This document shows, piece by piece, positions 1 through 8,595 of a stretch of DNA of 64,000 nt (within the stretch, counting starts at the first letter, position 1; each line of letters opens with the position of its first letter). Both the position numbers and the translations under genes were made by a program. The notes beneath the pieces were generated by a model. The model did no database searches, was not told the DNA's origin, and saw only the letters and a list, made by a program, of their open reading frames with translations. This DNA comes from Limnochordales bacterium (lineage in GTDB: Bacteria; Bacillota; Limnochordia; Limnochordales; DUMU01), in assembly GCA_014896315.1 (NCBI GenBank), contig JADBKP010000013.1, positions 1 to 64,000 on the forward strand. Direction: 5' to 3'.

Positions 1-2412
1 AAGCGCTGGGCAGAGAGCGGAATCTACCGCTCGCAGGCACGCCCGGGCCGGGCCAAGTTCTACTGCCTGGAGATGTTCCCCTATCCGTCAGGACGTCTGC
101 ATATGGGTCACGTCCGCAACTACTCGCTGGGGGACGTCGTCAGCCGTTTCTACCGGATGAAGGGGTTTGAGGTGCTCCACCCGATGGGATGGGATGCCTT
201 CGGGCTTCCCGCCGAGAACGCGGCTATCAAGCGGGGAGTTCATCCGGCCGACTGGACGTATGAAAACATCGCCTACATGCGGGGACAGATGCAAAAGCTC
301 GGTCTGAGCTATGATTGGGACCGGGAGTTTGCAACCTGCGATCCGGAGTACTATCGATGGACGCAGTGGCTTTTCCTGCTCTTCTACAAACGAGGGCTGG
401 CTTACAAAGCGGCCTCGCGGGTCAACTGGTGCCCGGGCTGCAACACGGTTCTCGCCAATGAACAGGTGGTGGACGGCGAGTGCTGGCGTTGCCACTCGCC
501 GGTCGAACAACGGTATCTTGAACAGTGGTTTCTGCGCATTACCCAGTACGCCGAGCGCCTGCTACAGGACCTGGACAAGCTCGAGCGGTGGCCGGAGCGG
601 GTCCGGGTGATGCAACGCAACTGGATCGGCAAGAGCGAGGGCGCCGAAGTGGACTTCCCGGTTCAGGGGAGCGACGAGAAGATCACGGTTTTCACCACCC
701 GGCCGGATACTATCTATGGTGTCACCTTCATGGTGCTGGCGCCCGAGCATCCGTTGGCGGAGAAGCTGGTGGCGGGCCGTTCCGACCTGATGGAGCAGAT
801 CAACAAGTTGCGCGAGCAGGTTGCCATCACAGAACGGGAACGGGCCGTAGCGGAGAAAGTGGGTATTCCGACCGGTGCCTTTGCCATCAACCCGGCCAAT
901 GGTGAACCGATTCCTATCTGGGTGGCCAACTACGTACTGATGGAATACGGGACGGGCGCCGTCATGGGTGTTCCCGCCCACGATCAACGGGATTTCGAGT
1001 TCGCCCGCCGCTACGGTTTACCCATCCGCCCGGTCATCTCTCCCACCGGCGCTCCGCTCTCCGGCGATGATATGCAATGCGCCTATGATGGACCGGGCAT
1101 CATGATCAATTCCGGCCCCTTTGACGGTACTCCCAGCGAGGAAGGGAAGGCAAAGATCACCCGGTGGCTGGCCGAACGGGGAGCAGGACGTGCCCGGGTG
1201 CAATACCGCCTGCGGGACTGGCTGATCAGCCGTCAGCGGTACTGGGGTTGCCCGATCCCTCTCATCTACTGCGACAAGTGCGGGGTCGTGCCCGTTCCAG
1301 AAAAAGACCTGCCGGTGCTCCTGCCGCGCAACGTGGACTTCAGACCGGGCGGTCTGTCGCCACTTCTGACAGTGCCGGAGTTCGTCAACACTACCTGCCC
1401 CCACTGCGGCGGGCCGGCCCGGCGCGAAACAGACACCATGGACACCTTCATCGATTCGTCCTGGTACTTCCTGCGCTACGCCTGCCCCCACGACGACCGG
1501 CAGGCGCTCGATCGCGAGGCCGTCAACTACTGGTTGCCCGTTGACCAGTACATCGGGGGGGTGGAGCACGCCGTTCTCCACCTGCTCTACTCCCGGTTCT
1601 TTACCAAGGTTCTGTACGACGCGGGCCTCATAAACTTTGATGAACCGTTCACAGAGCTCTTCACGCAAGGAATGGTGACTTTGGGGGGCGCGGCGATGTC
1701 GAAGTCCCGGGGCAACATCGTCGACCCGGAGGAGATCATCGCCCGCTTCGGAGCGGATACTGCCCGCATGTTTATCCTGTTCGCCGCCCCGCCCGAGCGT
1801 GACCTTGAGTGGAGCGAAAGCGGTGTTGAGGGTATATATCGCTTTCTCCAGCGCGTCTGGCGTCTTTTCTGGGACTGGCAGGAGACGCCCGGTAAAGAGG
1901 CAGCCAGGGCCGAACCATCCACCCAGTTGCGGCGTTTGATCCACCGCACCATTCAGCGGGTGACTCAGGATATCCAGGAGCGCTTCCAGCTCAACACCGC
2001 TATTGCCGCCATCATGGAGTTCGTAAACGGCCTGTACGAGTACCGGTCCAAGCCCCTGGAGGAGCAGTGCGGCAGCCAGATTGACGAAGCCATTCGCACC
2101 CTGGTCTTGCTGCTGGCGCCTTTTGCCCCCCACCTGGCCGAGGAACTGTGGGAGGCTTTGGGAGAGAAGGAGAGCGTGCACAGGCAGCCCTGGCCGGATT
2201 ATGATCCGCAGGCGCTCGTTCAGGAAGAGGTCACCGTTGTTGTCCAGGTGAACGGCAAGCTGCGCGACCGGGTGGTTGTGCCGGCTGGTTTGAGCGAGGA
2301 GGAACTGCGGCAGGCTGCCCTGGCGGCCGAGGGTGTCAGGCGCTTCGTGGAGGGTAAGACACCTCGTAAGGTGATCGTCATTCCCGACAAGCTGGTCAAC
2401 ATTGTGGTGTGA
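1..2412 (+). CDS. leuS: Leucyl-tRNA synthetase, 5' end outside window
   Basis: Class Ia aminoacyl-tRNA synthetase that charges tRNA-Leu in the cytoplasm. The frame is open from base 1 and already encodes conserved sequence ([13 protein letters not shown]) before the first ATG at 73, so the true start lies upstream and 803 residues are visible. The ATP-binding HIGH motif reads HMGH. The second signature reads AMSKS (bases about 1696-1710), with Ala in place of the first Lys of KMSKS. A CP1 editing domain with TTRPDT lies between them, followed by the zinc-ribbon cysteines CDKC and CPHC and the C-terminal anticodon-binding and tail regions. The gene ends with TGA at 2410-2412 and is followed by a structured region and a terminator before comEA. 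Identification is secure. Confidence 0.97.
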   Translation, partial: KRWAESGIYRSQARPGRAKFYCLEMFPYPSGRLHMGHVRNYSLGDVVSRFYRMKGFEVLHPMGWDAFGLPAENAAIKRGVHPADWTYENIAYMRGQMQKLGLSYDWDREFATCDPEYYRWTQWLFLLFYKRGLAYKAASRVNWCPGCNTVLANEQVVDGECWRCHSPVEQRYLEQWFLRITQYAERLLQDLDKLERWPERVRVMQRNWIGKSEGAEVDFPVQGSDEKITVFTTRPDTIYGVTFMVLAPEHPLAEKLVAGRSDLMEQINKLREQVAITERERAVAEKVGIPTGAFAINPANGEPIPIWVANYVLMEYGTGAVMGVPAHDQRDFEFARRYGLPIRPVISPTGAPLSGDDMQCAYDGPGIMINSGPFDGTPSEEGKAKITRWLAERGAGRARVQYRLRDWLISRQRYWGCPIPLIYCDKCGVVPVPEKDLPVLLPRNVDFRPGGLSPLLTVPEFVNTTCPHCGGPARRETDTMDTFIDSSWYFLRYACPHDDRQALDREAVNYWLPVDQYIGGVEHAVLHLLYSRFFTKVLYDAGLINFDEPFTELFTQGMVTLGGAAMSKSRGNIVDPEEIIARFGADTARMFILFAAPPERDLEWSESGVEGIYRFLQRVWRLFWDWQETPGKEAARAEPSTQLRRLIHRTIQRVTQDIQERFQLNTAIAAIMEFVNGLYEYRSKPLEEQCGSQIDEAIRTLVLLLAPFAPHLAEELWEALGEKESVHRQPWPDYDPQALVQEEVTVVVQVNGKLRDRVVVPAGLSEEELRQAALAAEGVRRFVEGKTPRKVIVIPDKLVNIVV

Positions 2413-2449
2413 GGTTGGCCCGACTTGAGTGGTGACTGTCGATGTTGGC

Positions 2450-2591
2450 CATAAACTTCTCCTTTTCTGGCAATAGGAGGAAGAGGCCTTCCGGCGGCTA
2501 AGGGACACGTAGTTGCCGGCGAAGGCAACAGGCCCGCATCCCCAGAATCCCGTGGTGGGAGGTGCGGGCTTTCTTTGTCGTGTAAGGAGGA
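2450..2591 (+). ncRNA. Structured leader upstream of comEA (unidentified)
   Basis: The gap between leuS and comEA can form several hairpins in series. A CCTTTTC/GAAGAGG stem spans about 2460-2486. A GTTGCC/GGCAAC stem with loop GGCGAA lies near 2512-2529. The terminator hairpin ending at 2576 follows. The comEA ribosome-binding site AAGGAGG starts only 8 nt after the T-run, so this looks like a leader that ends in a transcription decision. I could not match it to a known riboswitch. It may simply be the leuS 3' end plus its terminator. A weak promoter (TTGAGT at 2425, CATAAA at 2450, 19-nt spacer) is possible. Confidence 0.3.
2532..2576 (+). terminator. Rho-independent terminator before comEA
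   Basis: GCCCGCA (2532-2538) pairs perfectly with TGCGGGC (2563-2569). The stem can be extended inward by TCCC/GGGA, and TTTCTTT follows. It ends leuS transcription or acts as an attenuator for comEA. Confidence 0.75.
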
Positions 2592-2597
2592 ATGCGG

Positions 2598-3170
2598 GTG
2601 CGGAGTGGAGGGCGATGGGGATTGCCGTTGTTGTCACCCGCCGAGCGCCTGGTCCTGGCCGTCGTGGTTCTTATCACTCTGGCGGCACACCTGTGGGGGT
2701 GGTGGCAGTCGCCGCGGGCGCCGAGCCTGCCCGCAGAGCAGAAGCCTCCGGCGTTGCCAACGGAGGTTGACCCGAAAGCGCGAGAGAGTTCGCAACCGGC
2801 GGAAGCTGCGGGAGTGGGAAGGGATGCGGAAGAGGCCGATACAGATGGGCGGATACCCGCCGTAGACGCTGACCCGGAACCTGCACCGCTTGCGGCCGCG
2901 CCGACCGACGCAGTGGGGAAAGCCGGCCCGGACGTTGCAAGCTCGGGACCGCCCCCGGCGTCAAGTTCTCCCTCAACGCCAATCTCCCTCAACGGGGCTG
3001 ACGCTGCGGAGCTAGAAGCCCTACCGGGCATCGGCCCTGCCCTTGCCCGCCGGATCGTCGAGTACCGCGAGCAACACGGCCCTTTCCAAAGCGTTGACGA
3101 GTTGCAGGAGGTGCCGGGGATAGGTGAAGCGCGCCTGAGGGAGTTACGGTCGTGGGTGACCGTACCTTGA
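2598..3170 (+). CDS. comEA: Competence DNA-receptor protein ComEA
   Basis: Membrane-anchored DNA-binding protein that captures double-stranded DNA at the cell surface and hands it to the ComEC channel. The 190-residue product has one N-terminal membrane segment (about residues 16-35, LVLAVVVLITLAAHLW). A long Pro/Ala/Glu-rich linker follows, and then a C-terminal pair of helix-hairpin-helix motifs (LPGIGPALARRIVEYR and VPGIGEARLRELR) that bind the DNA backbone. I chose GTG at 2598 because AAGGAGG (2584-2590) is 7 nt upstream. The ATG at 2592 is only 1 nt from that site. The 3' end overlaps comEC by 19 nt, so the two are translationally coupled. comEB, which lies between them in Bacillus, is absent here. 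Confidence 0.93.
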   Translation: MRSGGRWGLPLLSPAERLVLAVVVLITLAAHLWGWWQSPRAPSLPAEQKPPALPTEVDPKARESSQPAEAAGVGRDAEEADTDGRIPAVDADPEPAPLAAAPTDAVGKAGPDVASSGPPPASSSPSTPISLNGADAAELEALPGIGPALARRIVEYREQHGPFQSVDELQEVPGIGEARLRELRSWVTVP

Positions 3171-5812
3171 GGCGTCCGCTGCTCTGGGTTGTGTCCGCCT
3201 GGGCCAGCGGTATACTGCTGGCATACTCAGTACCCGTTTCACCCGGTGCTGCGGGTGGCTTGAGTCTGATTCTGGTTATGGCTGTTGGCTGGCAGGCGTG
3301 GCGGGAGTGGAGAGGCGAAAGCGGTTTGGCCGGAGCAGAAGCGATGAGTCTGCTCCTGCTCCTGGGTGTGGTCCTTGGCGGAGCTTGTGCCTGGTCTGCC
3401 GACAGAGAGAAGCTCGCCGCCTGGCCCCTTCTTCGCTACCGGTCGTTTGGGGCCGAACGCCGAGAACCTCTCCTCCTCGAGGGGGTTGTGTTGAGCTGTT
3501 ACCGCCGTCCCCCCGATAAACGGGAAGGCTGGGAAGTGGTACTGCGCCCGGAGCGCTGGCAGTCCACTCCTGGGTCTTACGCCCTCAGTTTGCCATCGGC
3601 TCGAGGGCTGGTCTGGCAGGAGGTGCAGCCGCCGGCTTTGGTCCTTCTTTACGTCTTCGCCCAACCGGCCCGGGCGGCGGACCCGACAGGAGCCGGTGCA
3701 CGCGGTCGGCCAGGGGAGCAGGCCGCGTCGGTGTGCTCGGGTAACCTGGCGTCTCTGCTGCCGGGCGACCGGATCAGAGTTGCTGTGGAGCTTCGTCGCC
3801 CGGAGGGGGACGGGAACCCCGGGGATTTCTCCTTTGCGGCATACCTGGCGCGCCGTCGCATACTGGCAGTTGCCTACGCCGACTCCTCCGACGTAGCAGT
3901 GCTGGTCGGCAGCAGGGCAGGCGGTTTGAAGCTGGCGGCCAGCCGGTACTTGACCCTGGGAAGGAGGTGGTTTTTGCGTCAGGCAACCAAAAACCTCCCC
4001 CAGCCATTCTCTGCTCTTGCTGCCGGCGTGATCCTTGGGGACAAGGAGGAGATGACGGAGGCGATGGAGGAAGCCTTCCGTCGCAGTGGTCTGAGCCACC
4101 TCCTCTCCGTTTCGGGACTCCACGTGGGACTGCTCGCAGGTCTTCTCTACTTGCTCAGCAAGTCGCTCCGGCTGTCTTCCTGCTTCCGGCGTCTGCTGAT
4201 AGTAGTGGGAGTCGCAGCATATGTTGGTCTCTGCGGAGCGAGTCCTCCGGCGACCAGGGCCGGTCTGATGATAACCGTTTTCACACTGCTCGGTGAGGAC
4301 AGGTCGCTGGAACGGGTAAATCTCCTGGCCGCTTCCGCCCTGTTCATGCTGATGCGGGATCCTTTCCTTTTGCATGATCTCGGCTTCCAGCTCTCGTTTG
4401 CTGCCACAGCCGGACTGCTCCTCTGGTCGGGACGGCTCTGGTCGTTACTGGCCCACTGGCACCCCTGGTTTGGCGGGCAGGTGGGGGCGAGCCTGGCAGT
4501 CACGCTGGTGGCCCAGCTCAGCACACTCCCGATTATCTGGGCTGCCTTTTCAGAGGTGGCAGTCTGGGGCTTGCTGGCCAGCCTGCTGGTTACGCCCGTT
4601 ATGGGGGCGGTGGTGCCGCTTGCTTCAATTCATGCCATCTGCGCTGCGTTGCCGGGTATCGGGTGGCTGGAGTGGATCAGTAGAATGCTCCTGCTCCTGC
4701 CCCTCCGTTATAGTTGGGCAATTCTCGAAGCGGTAGGTCGGCTGCCGGTCAGTCTGGTACGGTTGCCTCCGCCGCCACCGGGGGCGATACTGGTGCTGGC
4801 TGCCCTGGCGGTACGGCTGGCGATGATCCAGCGCGGAGGTTTCCAACTTCCCTTTCACCACCTGCGGCCGGTGCGGCCCCCAGGGGCGGTGATCATACGC
4901 GGATTGGCCGCGGTGCTTGTTCTGATCTGCCTGGGAAGCAGTCTGTCGGAAATTCGTAAAGGTCGGCATCTCCTCCACGTCTACTTCTTTGATGTTGGAC
5001 AGGGTGATGCCGCTCTGCTTCTCCCTGAGGGCGGACGGGGTATTCTGGTGGATACCGGTCCAGCCTACGCAGCCGAGCGGCTCGTGGCAGCAGTGCAACG
5101 GGTGACCGGCACGAAGCAGCTTGAGGCCGTATTCCTATCCCATGCCCATGACGACCATATGGGCGGCCTGCCGGTGGTCCTTACCCGCCTGCAAGTCAAG
5201 AGAGTATGGTATGGGCCTGGAATAACGGCGAGCCCGGAGCTTCAGCATGCGAGCGTGCCAGCTGCTCAACTGGAGGCAGGGGATTGGCAGCACCTGCCAG
5301 GTGGTCTGACCGTGGAAGTCCTGTGGCCTGGGAAGGACGCCCCGGAGTGGAGCGAGAATAACCGATCGCTCGTCTTACTTTTCACCTACGGTTTGGTAGG
5401 TCTGCTCTTTCCGGGTGACCTCGAGAGCTCCGGGCAACAGGCCCTGTGCACGGATATTGCCGGGAGGCAGTTGCGAAGCAGGGGAGCAGCAGACCTGCTG
5501 CGGGTACTTAAGGTCCCGCACCACGGAGGGCGAACTGCCTGGTGGAAGCCGTTTTACCGCCAGATCTGGCCCCCGGAGGTGGCGGTGATCTCCGTGGGTC
5601 GCAACAGTTTCGGGCATCCGGACCGCCATGTGACGGCCTCTCTGGCCGAGACTGGGCTGGTACTCCGCACCGACCTGTTTGGTGCAGTTCATCTCATTAC
5701 GGACGGGCAGCGGCTGATAGTGGAGGTGTGGGTGCGGGATGAAGTGGGGCTGCGCCGCCCGCGCTCGCTTCGCTTGTGGGATAGCCAGACGGCGGTGCCG
5801 AACCGGACATGA
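3152..5812 (+). CDS. comEC: Competence DNA-uptake channel ComEC/Rec2
   Basis: Polytopic membrane protein that forms the channel for single-stranded DNA during transformation. The 886 residues show the family order: an N-terminal DUF4131/OB-like region with membrane segments, a central competence domain with many hydrophobic helices (GLSHLLSVSGLHVGLLAGLL is typical), and a C-terminal metallo-beta-lactamase domain starting at VYFFDVGQGDAALLLPEGG. The metal-binding motif is SHAHDDHMGG (about residues 662-671), so the hydrolase domain looks intact and may degrade the non-transforming strand. It starts with GTG inside comEA, and its TGA overlaps the holA ATG (ATGA). Full length is normal, so natural transformation may be possible, but the pilus genes are not in this window. 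Confidence 0.95.
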   Translation: MGDRTLRRPLLWVVSAWASGILLAYSVPVSPGAAGGLSLILVMAVGWQAWREWRGESGLAGAEAMSLLLLLGVVLGGACAWSADREKLAAWPLLRYRSFGAERREPLLLEGVVLSCYRRPPDKREGWEVVLRPERWQSTPGSYALSLPSARGLVWQEVQPPALVLLYVFAQPARAADPTGAGARGRPGEQAASVCSGNLASLLPGDRIRVAVELRRPEGDGNPGDFSFAAYLARRRILAVAYADSSDVAVLVGSRAGGLKLAASRYLTLGRRWFLRQATKNLPQPFSALAAGVILGDKEEMTEAMEEAFRRSGLSHLLSVSGLHVGLLAGLLYLLSKSLRLSSCFRRLLIVVGVAAYVGLCGASPPATRAGLMITVFTLLGEDRSLERVNLLAASALFMLMRDPFLLHDLGFQLSFAATAGLLLWSGRLWSLLAHWHPWFGGQVGASLAVTLVAQLSTLPIIWAAFSEVAVWGLLASLLVTPVMGAVVPLASIHAICAALPGIGWLEWISRMLLLLPLRYSWAILEAVGRLPVSLVRLPPPPPGAILVLAALAVRLAMIQRGGFQLPFHHLRPVRPPGAVIIRGLAAVLVLICLGSSLSEIRKGRHLLHVYFFDVGQGDAALLLPEGGRGILVDTGPAYAAERLVAAVQRVTGTKQLEAVFLSHAHDDHMGGLPVVLTRLQVKRVWYGPGITASPELQHASVPAAQLEAGDWQHLPGGLTVEVLWPGKDAPEWSENNRSLVLLFTYGLVGLLFPGDLESSGQQALCTDIAGRQLRSRGAADLLRVLKVPHHGGRTAWWKPFYRQIWPPEVAVISVGRNSFGHPDRHVTASLAETGLVLRTDLFGAVHLITDGQRLIVEVWVRDEVGLRRPRSLRLWDSQTAVPNRT

Positions 5813-6879
5813 GCGGCGAGACCGAAGGAGATGACGTAAACTTGCCTCTGACAGTCAGCGAGTTGGAGCAGCAACTGACCAACGGGAAGCTGCAGCGGGT
5901 CTATCTCTTGATTGGAGATGAGACGATTCTCAACCGCCAGGCGTGGAATCTGATCCGCCAGACGGCTCTGGGCTTGGGCGGGGAAGCAGAGAGCAAGGCA
6001 GCGACCTCCTCCTGGAACGAGGCAAGCTACTCTGCCGCTGAAACTTCTGCCCGCGAGGTTCTCGCGGCGGCGTCCGTCCTTCCCTTCCTGGGAGGGCGGC
6101 GCGTGGTACGTGTTGTCGATGTCGACGCCTGGTCGGCGGAAGAGGTTCAGACTCTGGCGCGGGAGATTGCCCGGCTGCCGGAATCGGCCTGCCTGGTGCT
6201 GCAAGCAGGGGAGGGGAAGCAGGAGCTTGCCCCTTTGCGTGCAGCCGTGGAGTCGCAGGGGAGCGTGGTAGAGATCAGATCTCCTGCGGTTTCCGCCCTG
6301 CCGCAACAGCTGGTGGAGAAGGCATCCCGGCAGGGCTACAGGCTGGCGCTAGCCCTCGCAGCCAGGTTGGTAGAAGAGGTTGGGGCGGATCTGCAGGCAC
6401 TCGAAACTGAGCTGGCCAAAGTGATAGCCTATGCCGGGCCAGAGAAGGTCATTGAAAGAAAGCATCTGCAGGCGGTACAGAGCTTGAGCTGGACGCAGGT
6501 CTCGGAGTTCCGCATTTTTGATCTGGCCGACGCCCTTGCCGAGAAGAGAACTGCCGCCGCTCTCAAGATTCTCGACGAATTGCTGGCGGTTGGTCGCCCA
6601 CCTCTGGCTATCCTCGCGACCCTAGCCTGGTACTGGCGACGTTTGCTTATTACCACGGAGATGCTGGCAGGGGGGGCCCAACCCCAAGCGATCGCCAATG
6701 TCATGGGGCTGAAGCCGGGGGCCCTGCGCCGACTGCTGGCCCATGCCCGCCGTTTCTCTGTGGCGCAGGCGAAAGAGGCGTTCCGGTGTCTGGCTGAGAC
6801 GGAGAGTGATATCAAAAGCGGCCGCTTTGAAGGCGCGGCCGCTCTCCAGCTTCTTTGCATAAAAATCAGCCGGGTCTGA
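5809..6879 (+). CDS. holA: DNA polymerase III subunit delta
   Basis: Clamp-loader delta subunit that opens the sliding clamp ring. The product is 356 residues, normal for the HolA/YqeN family. It has an N-terminal RecA-like fold (RVYLLIGDETILNRQAW), a middle domain, and a C-terminal collar domain (FRCLAETESDIKSGR near the end is typical). It starts with ATG overlapping the comEC stop by 4 nt. Its own stop codon lies in the loop of a hairpin that terminates the converging rpsT transcript. The comEC-holA-rpsT arrangement is the one conserved in Bacillota. Confidence 0.93.
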   Translation: MSGETEGDDVNLPLTVSELEQQLTNGKLQRVYLLIGDETILNRQAWNLIRQTALGLGGEAESKAATSSWNEASYSAAETSAREVLAAASVLPFLGGRRVVRVVDVDAWSAEEVQTLAREIARLPESACLVLQAGEGKQELAPLRAAVESQGSVVEIRSPAVSALPQQLVEKASRQGYRLALALAARLVEEVGADLQALETELAKVIAYAGPEKVIERKHLQAVQSLSWTQVSEFRIFDLADALAEKRTAAALKILDELLAVGRPPLAILATLAWYWRRLLITTEMLAGGAQPQAIANVMGLKPGALRRLLAHARRFSVAQAKEAFRCLAETESDIKSGRFEGAAALQLLCIKISRV

Positions 6880-6890
6880 TGTGACCCGGC
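6859..6890 (-). terminator. rpsT terminator, overlapping the end of holA
   Basis: GCCGGGTC (6869-6876) pairs perfectly with GACCCGGC (6883-6890). Read on the minus strand the stem is followed by TGATTTTTATGC, a usable U-run. The loop (6877-6882) contains the holA stop codon TGA (6877-6879), so two converging genes share the same bases. Confidence 0.75.
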
Positions 6891-6917
6891 CGCCGCGTAT
6901 CTCCCAGGCCGGATCTA

Positions 6918-7193
6918 TTACGCGGAACGGACAAAGGTGTTGTAAAAAGCTTTCATCAGGCGGGACTTGCGGCGGTCGGCCTGACGCTTGTGAATCGCTT
7001 TCTTGCTGGCCGCCTTGTCGATCATGGCAACGGCTTGACGAAGCAGCTGCTCGGCAAGCTCCCGGTTGCGCTCGCTCAGCGCCTGGCGGAAACGCTTGAC
7101 CGCCGAACGCATCTTGCCACGGTGCAGAGCATTCTCCAGTCTCCGGCGTTCGGAAACCCGCAGTGCTTTGGCCGCCGATTTCGTGTTGGGCAA
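6918..7193 (-). CDS. rpsT: 30S ribosomal protein S20
   Basis: Small-subunit protein that binds 16S rRNA early in assembly. The 91-residue, very basic product starts MPNTKSAAKALRVSERRR and ends KAFYNTFVRSA, matching S20 along its whole length. A strong ribosome-binding site (AGGAGGGG on the minus strand) sits just upstream. It is transcribed against holA, as in other Bacillota, with its own probable promoter at 7227-7255 and a terminator inside the end of holA. Confidence 0.97.
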   Translation of the reverse strand: MPNTKSAAKALRVSERRRLENALHRGKMRSAVKRFRQALSERNRELAEQLLRQAVAMIDKAASKKAIHKRQADRRKSRLMKAFYNTFVRSA

Positions 7194-7226
7194 TCCAGCT
7201 CCCCTCCTTCTTGCATAACCTTCCGT

Positions 7227-7255
7227 AGTTTATCACGGCTGCATGCCCATCACAA
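7227..7255 (-). promoter_or_regulatory. Probable sigma-A promoter of rpsT
   Basis: On the minus strand TTGTGA (7255-7250) and TAAACT (7232-7227) are separated by 17 nt. Each matches four of six consensus bases. The position, about 34 nt upstream of the rpsT start codon, is right. No equally good promoter for gpr is visible on the plus strand. Confidence 0.4.
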
Positions 7256-7319
7256 GGGAGACAACCCCTAGAGTATACTTCTTTCGCCCCGAGGAGAGGT
7301 TATTGCGGGGGGATTTAGC

Positions 7320-8510
7320 GTGGTATCAGATTGGTCACGAGCCTGGCGGGCCCGGGCCTTGCTGCGCCCGCCGCTTGTGGGTTTCTTGCAAGAGGAAGCG
7401 CTCGATTTACCGGAAGATGAGTGGGCGCGCAGATACGGCATCCGCACGGACCTGGCCATTGAGGCGCGGGAGGTGGTAATTGAAAGAGAGGGTGCGCCGG
7501 AGATTCCCGGCGTCATAGTGAAGCGGGAGCCAATCGCGGGCGGCACTCTCCTGCGGGTTGACATTGAGTCGGACATCGGATCTCGCCTCATGGGGAAGGT
7601 CAAGGGCCGGTATGTCACGCTAGAGGTGGCCGGGCTGCGGGAACATAACCCGACCCTGCACGAAAAGGTGGCGGCCCAGGTGGGGGCGGAGATTCGTCGC
7701 TTCATCGCCGCCATGCAGCTCTCCCCGGAGGCGCCGGTCCTGCTGGTGGGGCTGGGCAACTGGAACGCTACCCCCGATGCGCTTGGGCCTAAAGTGGTCG
7801 GGCACGCCTTTATCACCAGGCACTTGTTTCGCTACGCGCCACCGCAAGCCCGCCAGGGCTTTCGCCCTGTGGCTGCGGTCGCTCCCGGGGTACTGGGCCT
7901 GACCGGATTGGAGACCAGCGAGATCGTGGAGGCGCTCGTCGCACGGTTTAAACCGGCGCTGGTACTTTGTGTCGACGCCCTGGCGGCACGCACCGTGGAA
8001 CGGCTGGGGACGACAATCCAGATCTCGGATGCTGGGATCTCCCCGGGATCGGGCGTGGGAAATCGCCGCAAAGGAATCACTCAGGCTGATCTTGGGGTGC
8101 CGGTACTCGTGATAGGAGCACCCACCGTCATCGGGGCTATGACCATAGTCTCAGATGCCTGGGAACGGCTTGCGGGAAGGGGGGCTTCGGACCTGCCTGC
8201 CACCGCTCGCCCGGCGCCGGCCGCGGCAGTACCGGGCAGCCCTGTTGAGGCAAGCGGTCTCGCAGCAGGGGCCCCTGGTTGGTCAGCGGGCGGTCCGCGC
8301 GTGCGGGACGGAATCATTCCCGGCCCCGGTGAGGCCGGTAAGGAGGAGACGCTGCGCACGCTGCTTGGACCATATCTCGGAACCATGATAGTCACACCCA
8401 AGGAAGTGGACTCCCTCATCGACGATCTGGCGGCGGTAATTGCGGCGGGAATCAACGTCGGACTACATCCGGGGTTCACGCTGGAAGAAGCTTTCGACAC
8501 GTTGCAGTAG
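7320..8510 (+). CDS. gpr: Germination protease GPR
   Basis: Spore endopeptidase that starts degradation of the small acid-soluble DNA-protecting proteins during germination. It is made as a zymogen in the forespore. The 396-residue product carries the N-terminal propeptide region (YGIRTDLAIEARE), and LVGLGNWNATPDALGPKVV and SPGSGVGNRRKGI are typical of the family. A Pro/Ala/Gly-rich insert (bases about 8190-8330) precedes the conserved end (MIVTPKEVDSLIDDLA). The start is GTG at 7320; no upstream start is in frame. TATACT at 7274-7279 resembles a -10 box, but I see no matching -35 and no clear sigma-G site. It is followed by spoIIP, as in Bacillus. Confidence 0.95.
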   Translation: MVSDWSRAWRARALLRPPLVGFLQEEALDLPEDEWARRYGIRTDLAIEAREVVIEREGAPEIPGVIVKREPIAGGTLLRVDIESDIGSRLMGKVKGRYVTLEVAGLREHNPTLHEKVAAQVGAEIRRFIAAMQLSPEAPVLLVGLGNWNATPDALGPKVVGHAFITRHLFRYAPPQARQGFRPVAAVAPGVLGLTGLETSEIVEALVARFKPALVLCVDALAARTVERLGTTIQISDAGISPGSGVGNRRKGITQADLGVPVLVIGAPTVIGAMTIVSDAWERLAGRGASDLPATARPAPAAAVPGSPVEASGLAAGAPGWSAGGPRVRDGIIPGPGEAGKEETLRTLLGPYLGTMIVTPKEVDSLIDDLAAVIAAGINVGLHPGFTLEEAFDTLQ

Positions 8511-8595
8511 TGGACTACCCGATCTCCCCCCCGGCATATAGATCAACCAGTATCCTGGCAAAGCTCAACTCCTTGGGGGGTCGGGGGGATTAACA

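Noticed and set aside
1018-2637. 539-codon minus-strand frame opposite leuS
   Set aside because: Shadow of leuS codon bias; no domain and no ribosome-binding site.
7274-7279. Sigma-G promoter for gpr at TATACT
   Set aside because: No matching -35 at the proper distance and the -10 fits sigma-A better than sigma-G.
8533-8542. Sigma-E-like GGCATATA upstream of spoIIP
   Set aside because: No -10 box of the CATACA type follows at 13-15 nt.
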